Position numbers and translations under genes: made by a program. A stretch of DNA of 64,000 nucleotides. It comes from Micromonospora radicis. GTDB lineage: Bacteria; Actinomycetota; Actinomycetes; Mycobacteriales; Micromonosporaceae. The DNA lies in NCBI RefSeq assembly GCF_003583405.1, contig NZ_QXEC01000002.1:248001-312000 (forward strand). The letters run 5' to 3'. The stretch's first letter is position 1; the number at the start of each line of letters is the position of its first letter. Below the pieces are notes generated by a model that saw only the letters and a program-made list of their open reading frames with translations, did no database searches and had not been told where the DNA came from. Below, in pieces: positions 8,046 through 15,895 of this stretch.

Positions 8046-9113
8046 TCAGACCGCCCGCAGGTACGGCTCGGGCCAACTGGCGTCGGCACCGAGCTTGGCT
8101 GCGGCCTGGTGCGGCCAGTACGGGTTGCGCAGCAGCTCCCGGCCGAGCAACACCAGGTCGGCCTCGCCGTCGGCGACGATCGCCTCGGCCTGCTCCGGCT
8201 CGACGATCAGACCGACCGCCCCGGTGGGCACCCGCGCCTCCCGGCGGACCCGGGCGGCCAGTGGTACCTGGTACCCAGGTTCGACCGGGATGCGGGCGGT
8301 CGGGGACGCGCCCCCGGACGAGCAGTCGACCAGGTCCACCCCGGCGGCGGCCAACTCGCTGGCGAGCACCACGCTGTCCTCGACCGACCAGCCGCCGTCC
8401 ACCCAGTCCGTCGCCGAGATGCGGGCCAGCACCGGCACCTGCTCGCCGACCGTGGCGCGGACCGCGCGGGCGACCGCCAACGGCAGCCGCATCCGCCCGG
8501 CCCGGTCCCCGCCCCAGCCGTCGGTGCGTCGGTTCGTCAACGGGGACAGGAACTCGTGCAGCAGGTACCCGTGCGCGGCGTGGATCTCCACTGCGGCGAA
8601 CCCGGCGGCCACCGCCCGGCCGGCGGCCACCGCGAACCCCTCCACGACGGCCGCGATGCCGGCCTCGTCCAGCGCCGTCGGCACCCGGTACTCCGGCACG
8701 AACGGCGCGCCGGTCGGCCCGACCGGCACCCAGCCACCCTCGGTGTCGGGCACGCCGCCCCGGCGCGGATCCCACGGCCGGTACGTCGAGGCCTTGAACC
8801 CGGCGTGCGCGAGCTGCACGACGGGCACCGCGTCGTGCGCGGCCAGGAACCGGGTCACCGGGCGCCAGGCGTCGACGTGCCGGTCGGACCACAGCCCGGT
8901 GTCCTGCGGGCTGATCCGACCCTCCGGCACCACCGCGGTCGCCTCGGTCATCACCAGCCCGGCGCCGCCGATCGCGCGGGCGCCCAGGTGCACCAGGTGC
9001 CAGTCGGTGGGCAGCCCGTCGGGCCCGGCACTGTACTGACACATCGGCGCCAGCGCGATCCGGTTGGGCAGGGTCACCGCCCGCAACGTCAAAGGCGAGA
9101 ACAACACACTCAT
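8046..9113 (-). CDS. NADH:flavin oxidoreductase (Old Yellow Enzyme, YqjM/NamA class)
   Basis: The 355-residue FMN TIM-barrel enzyme begins at the ATG at 9113 behind a GGAGGATGGGGGG tract; a longer in-frame start at 9155 would add a Gly/Trp-rich tail of low quality. Family marks are LPNRIALAPMCQYS at residues ~14-27 (the Cys tunes the flavin in the YqjM class), VVQLAHAGFKAS, AAVEIHAAHGYLLHEFLSPLTN (the His pair that binds substrate) and a C-terminal VLLGRELLRNPYWP that contributes to FMN phosphate binding. Such enzymes reduce activated C=C bonds using NAD(P)H; the natural substrate is unknown. It is convergent with the ABC exporter gene. Confidence 0.93.
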   Translation of the reverse strand: MSVLFSPLTLRAVTLPNRIALAPMCQYSAGPDGLPTDWHLVHLGARAIGGAGLVMTEATAVVPEGRISPQDTGLWSDRHVDAWRPVTRFLAAHDAVPVVQLAHAGFKASTYRPWDPRRGGVPDTEGGWVPVGPTGAPFVPEYRVPTALDEAGIAAVVEGFAVAAGRAVAAGFAAVEIHAAHGYLLHEFLSPLTNRRTDGWGGDRAGRMRLPLAVARAVRATVGEQVPVLARISATDWVDGGWSVEDSVVLASELAAAGVDLVDCSSGGASPTARIPVEPGYQVPLAARVRREARVPTGAVGLIVEPEQAEAIVADGEADLVLLGRELLRNPYWPHQAAAKLGADASWPEPYLRAV

Positions 9114-9330
9114 CCCCCCATCCTCCCCACCCCACCCCCGCCCACCCCACCCCACCCCCGCACGCCCACCCTCACCCCCACCCCCACCCCGTTGATCATG
9201 AGGTTGGCGGCGGTTTGAAGATCAATGATTGCCGTCAACCTCATGATCAAGGCGCGGGTCGGGTGGGGGTGGGTGGGGTGGGTGGGGTGGGTGGGGGCGG
9301 GGGGTGGGGGTGAGGGTGAGGGTGGTGGTC
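9114..9330. repeat. Large imperfect palindrome: 20-bp inverted repeat flanked by C-rich and G-rich tracts
   Basis: Arms 9192-9211 and 9231-9250 (TTGATCATGAGGTTG core) match at 19 of 20 positions. Left of them, 9114-9190 is a C-rich CCCAC tract; right of them, 9251-9330 is its G-rich counterpart, so the whole ~215 bp approximates one long palindrome. The G-rich side has many GGG runs and could form a quadruplex. The right half overlaps the 3' end of the DUF998-like gene and encodes its Pro/His tail. Confidence 0.7.
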
Positions 9331-10211
9331 AGGGCCCAGGAGACGGCGACTGCCAGGAGCAGCCGCTCCAGTAGGCCGACCAGCGTGCTGCGGCCGATCA
9401 GCAGCATGGCCAGGCCCACCGCGCCGGCCAGTGGCAGTGCGACCGTGGCCGCGATCGCCGCGATCCGGCGCAGTACCCGGTCGACGGTCCGGCACAGGGC
9501 GATCGCGATCATGGTTAAGACCACCGCCGCCGTCGCGGCGATGCTCGCCGCGCCGTGCACCAGGTCCGCCACCGTGGCCCGCTCGAACGGCGGCAGCGGG
9601 CAGCCGGCACTGCACGTCACCGCACCGGAAAGCGTGGTGGCCAGCGCGGCTGCGACGAGCAGTGGCACCACGACCCGCCACGCCTGGCCGCTCCACCAGG
9701 CAACACCTGCGCCCCTCCGGCCCCGGTCGACGCGGTCCGACCCCCCGACCGGACCGTCGGCCCGGGGCAGGCGCCGCTGGGCCGGTGGCACGCTGACCTT
9801 GCCGACCCCCGGCGGCGGAGGGGTGCCGGAATCCGGCGGTGTGGGGGTGCCGGAATCCGGCGGTGTGGGAGTGTCGGCCCGCGGGGCGGTCCGTAGCGCG
9901 ACGGCTAGCAGCAGCAACGCGGCGGCCAGCGCGAAGACGCCGATCCGGTACGTCCAGGCGTACCCGCTGTCGGCGACGCCGGCCTCGCTGACGTACCCGG
10001 TCAGGCCCGGACCGGGGCCGGCGACCACCGCGAGCGTCACCAGGGCCGTACCGGCGAGCACACCGACCGCCGCGCCGGCCGCGGCGACCCGCGCGACGCC
10101 GCGACGTCGGCCACCGCCCGAGCCGTCCGCCGAGCCGTCCGCCGAGCCGTCCGCCGAGCCGTCTGCCGAGCCGTCTGCCGAGCCGTCCGGCTGGCCGCGT
10201 GGTTCAGCCAC
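9222..10211 (-). CDS. Membrane protein, DUF998-like
   Basis: The 329-residue protein has an N-terminal DGSA repeat (residues ~10-30), about six predicted membrane helices (AGAAVGVLAGTALVTLAVVA near 45-65, FALAAALLLLAVAL, VVVPLLVAAALATTL, and three more towards the C-terminus), a Pro-rich loop at ~110-150 and a low-complexity Pro/His tail encoded inside the palindrome at 9114-9330. GYVSEAG after helix 1 and CSAGCPLPPFERATVADLVHG fit DUF998 membrane proteins, whose function is not established. The GTG start overlaps the end of the GST gene by 8 nt, so translation is probably coupled. The true C-terminus may be shorter, because the tail is repeat-derived. Confidence 0.6.
   Translation of the reverse strand: MAEPRGQPDGSADGSADGSADGSADGSADGSGGGRRRGVARVAAAGAAVGVLAGTALVTLAVVAGPGPGLTGYVSEAGVADSGYAWTYRIGVFALAAALLLLAVALRTAPRADTPTPPDSGTPTPPDSGTPPPPGVGKVSVPPAQRRLPRADGPVGGSDRVDRGRRGAGVAWWSGQAWRVVVPLLVAAALATTLSGAVTCSAGCPLPPFERATVADLVHGAASIAATAAVVLTMIAIALCRTVDRVLRRIAAIAATVALPLAGAVGLAMLLIGRSTLVGLLERLLLAVAVSWALTTTLTLTPTPRPHPPHPPHPPPPDPRLDHEVDGNH
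10122..10181. repeat. 12-bp tandem repeat encoding DGSA units
   Basis: Five consecutive 12-bp units (three GCCGTCCGCCGA, two GCCGTCTGCCGA) encode the DGSA repeats at the N-terminus of the DUF998-like protein on the minus strand. Copy number is likely variable between strains. Confidence 0.85.
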
Positions 10212-11169
10212 GCCCGTGCGGCGTCGTCCAGCCGTGCAGGTCCGGGCCGAGCGGTACGACGCCGGTCGGGTTGATCTCGTGGTGGGTGGCGTAGTAGTGC
10301 CGCTTGATGTGGTCGAAGTCGACCGTCTCGCCGAACCCGGGGGTCTGGAACAGATCCCGGGCGTACGCCCACAGCACCGGCATCTCGGTGAGTTTCTGTC
10401 GGTTGCACTTGAAGTGCCCGTGGTACGCCACGTCGAAGCGGACCAGCGTGGTGAACAGCCGCACGTCCGCCTCGGTGATCGCGTCGCCCATCAGGTAGCG
10501 GCGGTTGGTCAACCGCTGCGACAGTACGTCCAGCCGGGCGAACAGGGCGCGGTACGCCTCGTCGTACGCGGACTGGGAGGTCGCGAAGCCGCACCGGTAC
10601 ACGCCGTTGTTGACGTCGCGGTGGATCTCGGCCATCAGCTGGTCCAACTCCGGCCGCAGCTCGACCGGGTACAGATCCGGCGCGTCCGGACCGTGCAGCC
10701 GCCGCCACTCGGTGGACAGGTCCAGGGTGAGCTGCGGATAGTCGTTGGTGACCACCCGGCCGGTGACGGTGTCCACCAGCGCGGGCACGGTGACCCGGCC
10801 GGTGTAGTCGGGGTCGGTGGCCAGGTACGCCTCGGACAGGAAGCCGATGCCCAGCACCGGGTCGAAGCCGTCCTCGTCGAGGGTGAACCGCCAGCCGCGA
10901 TCGTCCCGGATCGGGTCGACGGTGCCCAGCGAGATGGCGTCCCGCAGCCCCAGCACGTTGCGCACGATCAGCGCCCGGTGTGCCCACGGGCAGGCCCGGC
11001 ACCAGATCAGCCGGTACCGGCCCGGCTCCAACGGCCAGCGGTCCGCCTCGTCGGGTCCGCCTCCGGGCGGCGAGGTGGAGTGCGGGGTGACCCGCCCGGT
11101 GAACCGGTTGGGTTGGCGGACGAACGCGCCGCCTTCGCTGGTCTCCGCGCTGAACTGGGCTCCTGCCAT
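10204..11169 (-). CDS. Xi-class glutathione S-transferase / glutathionyl-hydroquinone reductase-like
   Basis: The 321-residue protein carries the xi-class active site WCRACPWAHRAL (catalytic first Cys, ~residue 57), the thioredoxin-like strand RVTVPALVD and the C-terminal helical domain with RYLMGDAITEADVRLFTTLVRFDVAYHGHFKCN. Family members remove glutathione from glutathionyl-hydroquinones. Actinobacteria of this kind use mycothiol rather than glutathione, so the thiol partner is probably mycothiol or another thiol; this is inference. The ATG at 11169 lies 6 nt behind a TAGGTT -10 box, suggesting a leaderless mRNA. Its stop overlaps the start of the downstream membrane-protein gene. Confidence 0.9.
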   Translation of the reverse strand: MAGAQFSAETSEGGAFVRQPNRFTGRVTPHSTSPPGGGPDEADRWPLEPGRYRLIWCRACPWAHRALIVRNVLGLRDAISLGTVDPIRDDRGWRFTLDEDGFDPVLGIGFLSEAYLATDPDYTGRVTVPALVDTVTGRVVTNDYPQLTLDLSTEWRRLHGPDAPDLYPVELRPELDQLMAEIHRDVNNGVYRCGFATSQSAYDEAYRALFARLDVLSQRLTNRRYLMGDAITEADVRLFTTLVRFDVAYHGHFKCNRQKLTEMPVLWAYARDLFQTPGFGETVDFDHIKRHYYATHHEINPTGVVPLGPDLHGWTTPHGRG

Positions 11170-11175
11170 GCCGAC

Positions 11176-11181
11176 AACCTA
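11176..11181 (-). promoter_or_regulatory. -10 element, leaderless GST transcript
   Basis: TAGGTT on the minus strand ends 6 nt before the ATG at 11169, with no ribosome-binding site between. Confidence 0.6.
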
Positions 11182-11199
11182 TCGCCGATGCGCCGGCGA

Positions 11200-11205
11200 T
11201 ATCCT
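11200..11205 (+). promoter_or_regulatory. -10 element upstream of thiolase
   Basis: TATCCT lies about 70 nt before the thiolase start and back-to-back with the GST promoter, giving a divergent promoter pair. Confidence 0.4.
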
Positions 11206-11275
11206 GGCCGCCGGACGTCCCCGTGGACCCGGTGGACGCCGACGCCCCGACCTTCCCACCCCCGAAGGACTCGCG

Positions 11276-12478
11276 ATGACCGTGGCATATCTGGTGGCCG
11301 GTGTCCGCACCCCGATCGGCCGGTACGCCGGCGCGCTCTCCGGCGTACGACCCGACGACCTGGCCGCACACGTCATCCGCGAGCTGGTCGCCCGGCATCC
11401 GTCGGTGGACTGGTCGCGCACCGACGACGTCGTGTTCGGCTGCGCCAACCAGGCCGGTGAGGACAACCGGAACGTGGCCCGGATGGCGGCGCTGCTGGGT
11501 GGGCTGCCCGAGCAGGTCTCCGGCAGTACGGTGAACCGGCTCTGCGGCTCGGGCCTGGACGCGTTGGCCAGCGCCGCCCGCGCGATCGTCGCCGGTGAGG
11601 CCGACCTGGTCGTGGCCGGCGGGGTGGAGAGCATGAGCCGGGCGCCGTTCGTCATGCCGAAGGCCACCACCGCCTTCTCCCGGACCGCCGAGACGTACGA
11701 CACCACGATCGGCTGGCGGCTGGTCAACCCGCTGATGGAGCGGGGCTGGGGGATCGACTCGATGCCGGAGACGGCGGAGAACGTCGCCGTCGAGTTCGGC
11801 GTCGACCGGCTTACCCAGGACGAGTTCGCGTACCGCTCGCAGTTGCGCGCGGCGAAGGCCCAGGCCGACGGCCGACTGGGCGAGGAGATCGTGCCGGTGA
11901 CCGTCCCGGCCGGTCGGCGTGAGACGCGCCTGGTGGAGGTCGACGAGCACCCCCGGCAGACGTCGCTGGAGAAACTCGGCGCGCTGCCCACCCCGTTCCG
12001 GGCCGGTGGCACGGTCACCGCCGGCAACTCCTCCGGTGTCAACGACGGCGCGGTGGCGCTGCTGGTCGCCTCGGAGCGGGCGGTGGCCGCGTACGGTCTG
12101 ACCCCGCTGGCCCGGGTCGTCGGCACGGCGACGGCCGGTGTGCCGCCGCGGATCATGGGCATCGGGCCGGTGCCGGCGACCCGGCGCCTGCTGGAACGGT
12201 ACGGGCTGGCCGTGGCCGACATCGACGTGGTCGAGCTGAACGAGGCGTTCGCCGCGCAGTCCGTGGCGGTCCTGCGGGAACTGGGGCTGCCCGAGGACGC
12301 CGAACACGTCAACCCGAACGGCGGGGCCATCGCGTTGGGGCATCCCCTCGGTGCCAGTGGCGCCCGGCTCGCCCTGACCGCCGCGTTGGAGCTGCGTCGT
12401 CGTGGTGGGCGGCGGGCCCTGGCCACCATGTGCGTCGGCGTCGGGCAAGGCATCTCGCTGCTGCTGGAGACCGCCTGA
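11276..12478 (+). CDS. Acetyl-CoA C-acyltransferase (thiolase, PcaF/FadA type)
   Basis: The 400-residue thiolase starts at ATG 11276 (GAAGGA upstream). Catalytic Cys is in NRLCGSGLDAL (~residue 91), followed by GGVESMSRAPFV, NSSGVNDGAVAL, NEAFAAQ, HPNGG-type NPNGGAIALGHPLGASGAR (catalytic His) and CVGVGQG (second Cys). Length and motifs fit degradative thiolases such as beta-ketoadipyl-CoA thiolase and acetyl-CoA acyltransferase. These thiolyse 3-ketoacyl-CoA to acetyl-CoA plus a shortened acyl-CoA in the cytosol. No other beta-oxidation or aromatic-degradation gene is adjacent, so the exact substrate cannot be set. Confidence 0.93.
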   Translation: MTVAYLVAGVRTPIGRYAGALSGVRPDDLAAHVIRELVARHPSVDWSRTDDVVFGCANQAGEDNRNVARMAALLGGLPEQVSGSTVNRLCGSGLDALASAARAIVAGEADLVVAGGVESMSRAPFVMPKATTAFSRTAETYDTTIGWRLVNPLMERGWGIDSMPETAENVAVEFGVDRLTQDEFAYRSQLRAAKAQADGRLGEEIVPVTVPAGRRETRLVEVDEHPRQTSLEKLGALPTPFRAGGTVTAGNSSGVNDGAVALLVASERAVAAYGLTPLARVVGTATAGVPPRIMGIGPVPATRRLLERYGLAVADIDVVELNEAFAAQSVAVLRELGLPEDAEHVNPNGGAIALGHPLGASGARLALTAALELRRRGGRRALATMCVGVGQGISLLLETA

Positions 12479-12596
12479 CCGGTGGCGCTTCGGCCGCGCT
12501 CCCCCAGTCATCGGTGGCGAAGGAGTGCCGCAGCGCGCCGGCCGCGGTGACCAGGAAAGACCGCGGTGGATCTCCCCTGGGGATGCCGGCCGGGCC

Positions 12597-12602
12597 TAGA
12601 GT
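12597..12602 (+). promoter_or_regulatory. -10 element for GGDEF/EAL gene
   Basis: TAGAGT precedes the ATG at 12652 by about 50 nt. A ~40-nt leader with a GTTGGGGGGTG stretch would carry the ribosome site. Confidence 0.45.
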
Positions 12603-12651
12603 GGGCGATATCCCATGACCTGTGGTGACGAGTTGGGGGGTGCGCTGACCG

Positions 12652-14868
12652 ATGTCCGACGTCGGCGCCCCGGACGGGTCCGCGACAGACGCGCTCGCGT
12701 CCGCGACAGGACCGGGCGGCTCCGGGACAGCCGCGGGCGGGCCCGCCACAGACCCCGATGGTGCCCGCCGGTACGCGGTCGAGTGGGCCCGGGCCGTACG
12801 CCGGCTCGGGTTCGTGCCGCTCAGCGGCGCCGAGACGGAACGGCTGCTGCTGGCGCACACCCTCCGGCTGGCCCAGGTCGTGCTCTCCACCGAGCCGGTG
12901 CGTCCGGTGGCGGAGGAGGTCGGTCGGGCGCTGGTCGAGGCGCACCTGACCGAGCCGGGGGTGCTCGAGTGGTCGGTGCGTACGCTCGCCGAGCGGTTCC
13001 CCGCCGAGGTGCTCGGCGGTCGGCCCGGGCTCGACACGCGGATCGCCGCCGCGCAGGGTGGGTTGGCCGCCGGCTTCGCCCGGGCCCTGCGCGACCACAC
13101 CTTCGCCCAGCAGGAACGGATCGCGCGCTCCGCCTGGCAGGCCCGGGACACCGTGGCGCAGGCGTTGCGGGACAGCGAGGCCCGGTTCCGGGCGGTCTTC
13201 CGCGGCGCCGCGACCGGTATCGGCATCGCCGCCGTCGACGGCACGATCATCGACGTGAACCAGTCGTTCGGGGACCTGCTCGGTTACTCGATCGAGGAGT
13301 TCCGGCGGATCGACGTCGCGGCGCTGCTGCACCCCGAGGACGCTCCCGAGCTGTCGCGGCGGTACCAGGAACTGGTCGAGGGCAAGTTCGACGCGGCCCG
13401 CTTCGAGACCCGGTTCCGGCGCAAGGACGACGGCATCGTCTGGACCGACCTGACGCTCTCGTTGATCCGTCACGACGACGGCCGGCCACGGTTCGCCGTG
13501 GCAGTGGCCGAGGACATCACCGAACGGTACGAGCTGCAACGGCGGCTGCGCTTCCAGGCGTTGCACGACCCGCTCACCGGGCTGCCGAACCGCACCCGAT
13601 TCTTCGAGCGACTGTCCGAACTGCTGGACCCGGCCGACCAGCCGGGCCGGGTCGGGGTCTGCTTCCTCGACCTCGACGGGTTCAAGGCGATCAACGACAG
13701 CCTCGGCCACGACCTCGGCGACCGGCTGCTCGTGACCATCGCACGGCGGCTGGCCGAGTGCGTGGCCGAGCAGGGCCACCTGGTGGCCCGGATGGGCGGC
13801 GACGAGTTCGTCATCCTGGTCGACGGTGCCGCCGGGGTCGACGACCTGGCCGTCGTGGCGCGGACCGCGCTGGCCGCGGTGTCTGCGCCGCTGCTGCTCG
13901 GCGATCGGCAGTTCACCGTCTCGGCCAGCGCCGGCGTCGTCGCCGCGGAACCGGCCGGCACCACCGCCTCGGAGCTGATGAAGGCCGCCGACACCACCCT
14001 GTACTGGGCGAAGGCGGAGGGCCGGGGCCGGTACGCGGTCTACGACGCGGAGCGCAGCGCCCGCGACATCGCCCGGTCGGCGTTGGCCGCCGGGCTGCCG
14101 GGGGCGTTGGACCGGGACGAGTTCGTGCTGCACTACCAGCCGATCGTGTCGCTGCTCGACGGTCGGATGCTGGCGGTCGAGGCGCTGGTCCGCTGGCAGC
14201 ACCCGGAGCTGGGGCTGGTCGGCCCGGACCGGTTCATCGGGCTGGCCGAGGAGACCGGGCTGATCGTCCGGCTCGGCGAGTGGGTGCTCCGGCAGGCCTG
14301 CCGCGACGCCGCCCGGTGGCATGCGGAGTACCCCGACGCCGGGCTGGTGGTCAGCGTCAACCTGGCCGCCCGGCAGGCCGACGCACCGGAGATCGTGGAC
14401 ACCGTCGCCGAGGCGCTGGCCGGCAGTGGGCTACCGGCGGAGCTGCTGCAACTGGAGCTGACCGAGAGCGCGGTGATGGGCTCCGCGGGGGAGCCGTTGC
14501 GCACGCTGTACCGGCTGGCGGCGCTCGGCGTACGGTTGGCCGTCGACGACTTCGGCACCGGGTACTCGAATCTGGCGTACCTGCGTCGGCTGCCGGTCAC
14601 CTGCCTGAAGCTGGCCGCGCCCTTCGTGGAGGGCATCCGGGGTGACGAGCCGGACGCCGCCGACCACCGCGACGAGCGGATCGTCGACGCCCTGGTGCGG
14701 CTGGCGCACGCGCTGGAACTCTGGGTCACCGCCGAGGCGGTGGAGACACCGGCGCAGGCCGAACGGCTGCGGGCGTTGCGTTGCGACTCGGCGCAGGGTC
14801 GGCTGTTCGGGCCGCCGGAACCCGTCGAGGCGATCGTGGCCCGGCTGCGTGGCGCCGACCCGTCATGA
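12652..14868 (+). CDS. PAS-GGDEF-EAL cyclic-di-GMP signalling protein
   Basis: The 738-residue soluble protein has an Ala/Gly-rich N-terminal region and a helical segment to ~170 of unknown family, a PAS domain (~176-296, FRAVFRGAATGIGIAAVDGT), a GGDEF domain with intact GGDEF (~382) and an EAL domain. EAL catalytic features are present: VEALVRW (~508), NLAARQ, LELTESAV, DDFGTGYSNL (~632), LKLAAPF (catalytic Lys) and AEAVET. No RxxD inhibition site is seen at its usual place before GGDEF. Both diguanylate cyclase and phosphodiesterase activity are therefore possible. No membrane helix is present, so the signal sensed by PAS is probably cytosolic. It stands alone, with its own promoter. Confidence 0.93.
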   Translation: MSDVGAPDGSATDALASATGPGGSGTAAGGPATDPDGARRYAVEWARAVRRLGFVPLSGAETERLLLAHTLRLAQVVLSTEPVRPVAEEVGRALVEAHLTEPGVLEWSVRTLAERFPAEVLGGRPGLDTRIAAAQGGLAAGFARALRDHTFAQQERIARSAWQARDTVAQALRDSEARFRAVFRGAATGIGIAAVDGTIIDVNQSFGDLLGYSIEEFRRIDVAALLHPEDAPELSRRYQELVEGKFDAARFETRFRRKDDGIVWTDLTLSLIRHDDGRPRFAVAVAEDITERYELQRRLRFQALHDPLTGLPNRTRFFERLSELLDPADQPGRVGVCFLDLDGFKAINDSLGHDLGDRLLVTIARRLAECVAEQGHLVARMGGDEFVILVDGAAGVDDLAVVARTALAAVSAPLLLGDRQFTVSASAGVVAAEPAGTTASELMKAADTTLYWAKAEGRGRYAVYDAERSARDIARSALAAGLPGALDRDEFVLHYQPIVSLLDGRMLAVEALVRWQHPELGLVGPDRFIGLAEETGLIVRLGEWVLRQACRDAARWHAEYPDAGLVVSVNLAARQADAPEIVDTVAEALAGSGLPAELLQLELTESAVMGSAGEPLRTLYRLAALGVRLAVDDFGTGYSNLAYLRRLPVTCLKLAAPFVEGIRGDEPDAADHRDERIVDALVRLAHALELWVTAEAVETPAQAERLRALRCDSAQGRLFGPPEPVEAIVARLRGADPS

Positions 14869-14930
14869 TCAGGCGTACGGATCGGCGTCGCTGATTCCCG
14901 CCGCGGCGCTGGGCCGCCTGCTCGACCGAC

Positions 14931-15449
14931 GTGACGATCGGAGTCGACGTGAGCCTGACGGACACCGCAGCGGTGGTGGCGGTGGTCACCGCGCTGGCCA
15001 TCCTGGCCGGCCTGGCCGGTGTGGTGGTGCCGGGCCTGCCGGCGCTGCCACTGTGCTGGGGCGGGGTGCTGGTGTGGGCGTTGTTCGGTGGGGCCGGTCC
15101 CGGCCGCTGGCTGGTGCTCGCGGCCGCCACCCTGGTCGCCCTCGCCGGCACCGTGGTCAAGTACGCCTGGCCGGGCCGGAACCTCCAGCGGGCCGGTGTG
15201 CCCGCCACCTCGCTGCTGGCCGGGGCGCTGCTCGGCCTGGTCGGTTTCTTCGTCATCCCGGTCGTCGGGCTGGTCATCGGCTTCGTCGGCGGGATCTTCC
15301 TGATGGAACGGCTGCGGCTGGGTGACACCCGGCTGGCCTGGCCGGCGACGAAGCAGGCGGTCGGTGCCGCCGGCCTGTCGATGCTGATCGAGTTCCTCTC
15401 CGGGGTGGTGATCGGCGGGCTCTGGGTGGTCGGCCTCGTGGCCACCTGA
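14931..15449 (+). CDS. DUF456 family membrane protein
   Basis: The 172-residue protein is almost entirely hydrophobic, with about five membrane segments. The family hallmark GLAGVVVPGLPALPL is at residues ~27-41 and the glycine-rich segment LLGLVGFFVIPVVGLVIGFVGGIFLME at ~103-129. DUF456 proteins are small integral membrane proteins without assigned function. The ATG at 14931 is used here; a GTG at 14949 is an alternative. Three 19-bp direct repeats begin at the stop codon, each containing a copy of the last codons and stop. Confidence 0.85.
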   Translation: MTIGVDVSLTDTAAVVAVVTALAILAGLAGVVVPGLPALPLCWGGVLVWALFGGAGPGRWLVLAAATLVALAGTVVKYAWPGRNLQRAGVPATSLLAGALLGLVGFFVIPVVGLVIGFVGGIFLMERLRLGDTRLAWPATKQAVGAAGLSMLIEFLSGVVIGGLWVVGLVAT

Positions 15450-15495
15450 CCACCCGGTGGCCACCTGATCGCCCGGTGGCCACCTGACCGCCCGG
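15439..15495. repeat. Three 19-bp direct repeats at the DUF456 stop codon
   Basis: Units beginning GTGGCCACCTGA occur at 15439-15457, 15458-15476 and 15477-15495, with a decayed fourth. The first unit includes the stop codon of the DUF456 gene, so the gene's last bases have been tandemly duplicated outwards. Confidence 0.85.
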
Positions 15496-15895
15496 TGGCT
15501 GCCGGGCCTGGTGGTTGCCGTGTCCGGTGTTGCGACATCCGGTGTTGCGGCGTCCGGTGGTTGCCGCGCCCCGCTGACGAGACAGCCGGCCGGTGGGTTG
15601 GGGGACGCCGGGCGGTGCGGGGCGGAGTCAGGGTAGGGCGCGACGCCGTACCCGAGAGAGAGGTGACGTTTCCCCGCACCGCCGCGGCCGCCGGGCCGTT
15701 CCGAGGGCCCGGACTGGCCCGTCGCGATCGGGCCTGGTCACAGGCTCAAGGATGCGCCACGCCGAGCCAGCGTGGCAACGCAATTGCGCGCCGGGGCGAT
15801 GCCGGTTTGTCGGTGGAGGGGAACGGGGTACCAGCGGTGCGGCCCATTGACGGTCGTCGGCCCGGCCGGTAGACCTTGGTGATGGAGGCTCGCGG
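15496..15895. other. Non-coding region upstream of glnA4-like gene
   Basis: No plausible gene is seen. Notable items are short TCCGGTGTTGCG repeats (~15525-15560), an inverted pair CCACGC/GCGTGG (15757-15762, 15770-15775), a 10-bp perfect palindrome CGCAATTGCG (15779-15788) and the promoter at 15847-15875. The palindromes about 60-90 bp upstream of the -35 are candidate regulator sites for the glutamine-synthetase-like gene. Confidence 0.5.
15847..15875 (+). promoter_or_regulatory. Sigma-70-type promoter of glnA4-like operon
   Basis: TTGACG (15847-15852), a 17-nt spacer and TAGACC (15870-15875) form the best -35/-10 pair noticed in the window. The start point would be near 15882, just ahead of the GGAGG ribosome site at 15883-15887. 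Confidence 0.65.

Noticed and set aside
10122..10181. Regulatory iterons or an origin
   Set aside because: The 12-bp repeats are in frame inside the DUF998-like gene and encode DGSA units; no initiator gene or DnaA-box cluster is nearby.
12652..14868. Inactive EAL domain because KID is replaced by KLAA
   Set aside because: The catalytic Lys, the EAL Glu, the DDFGTGY acids and AEAVET are all present, so loss of activity cannot be claimed from this change.
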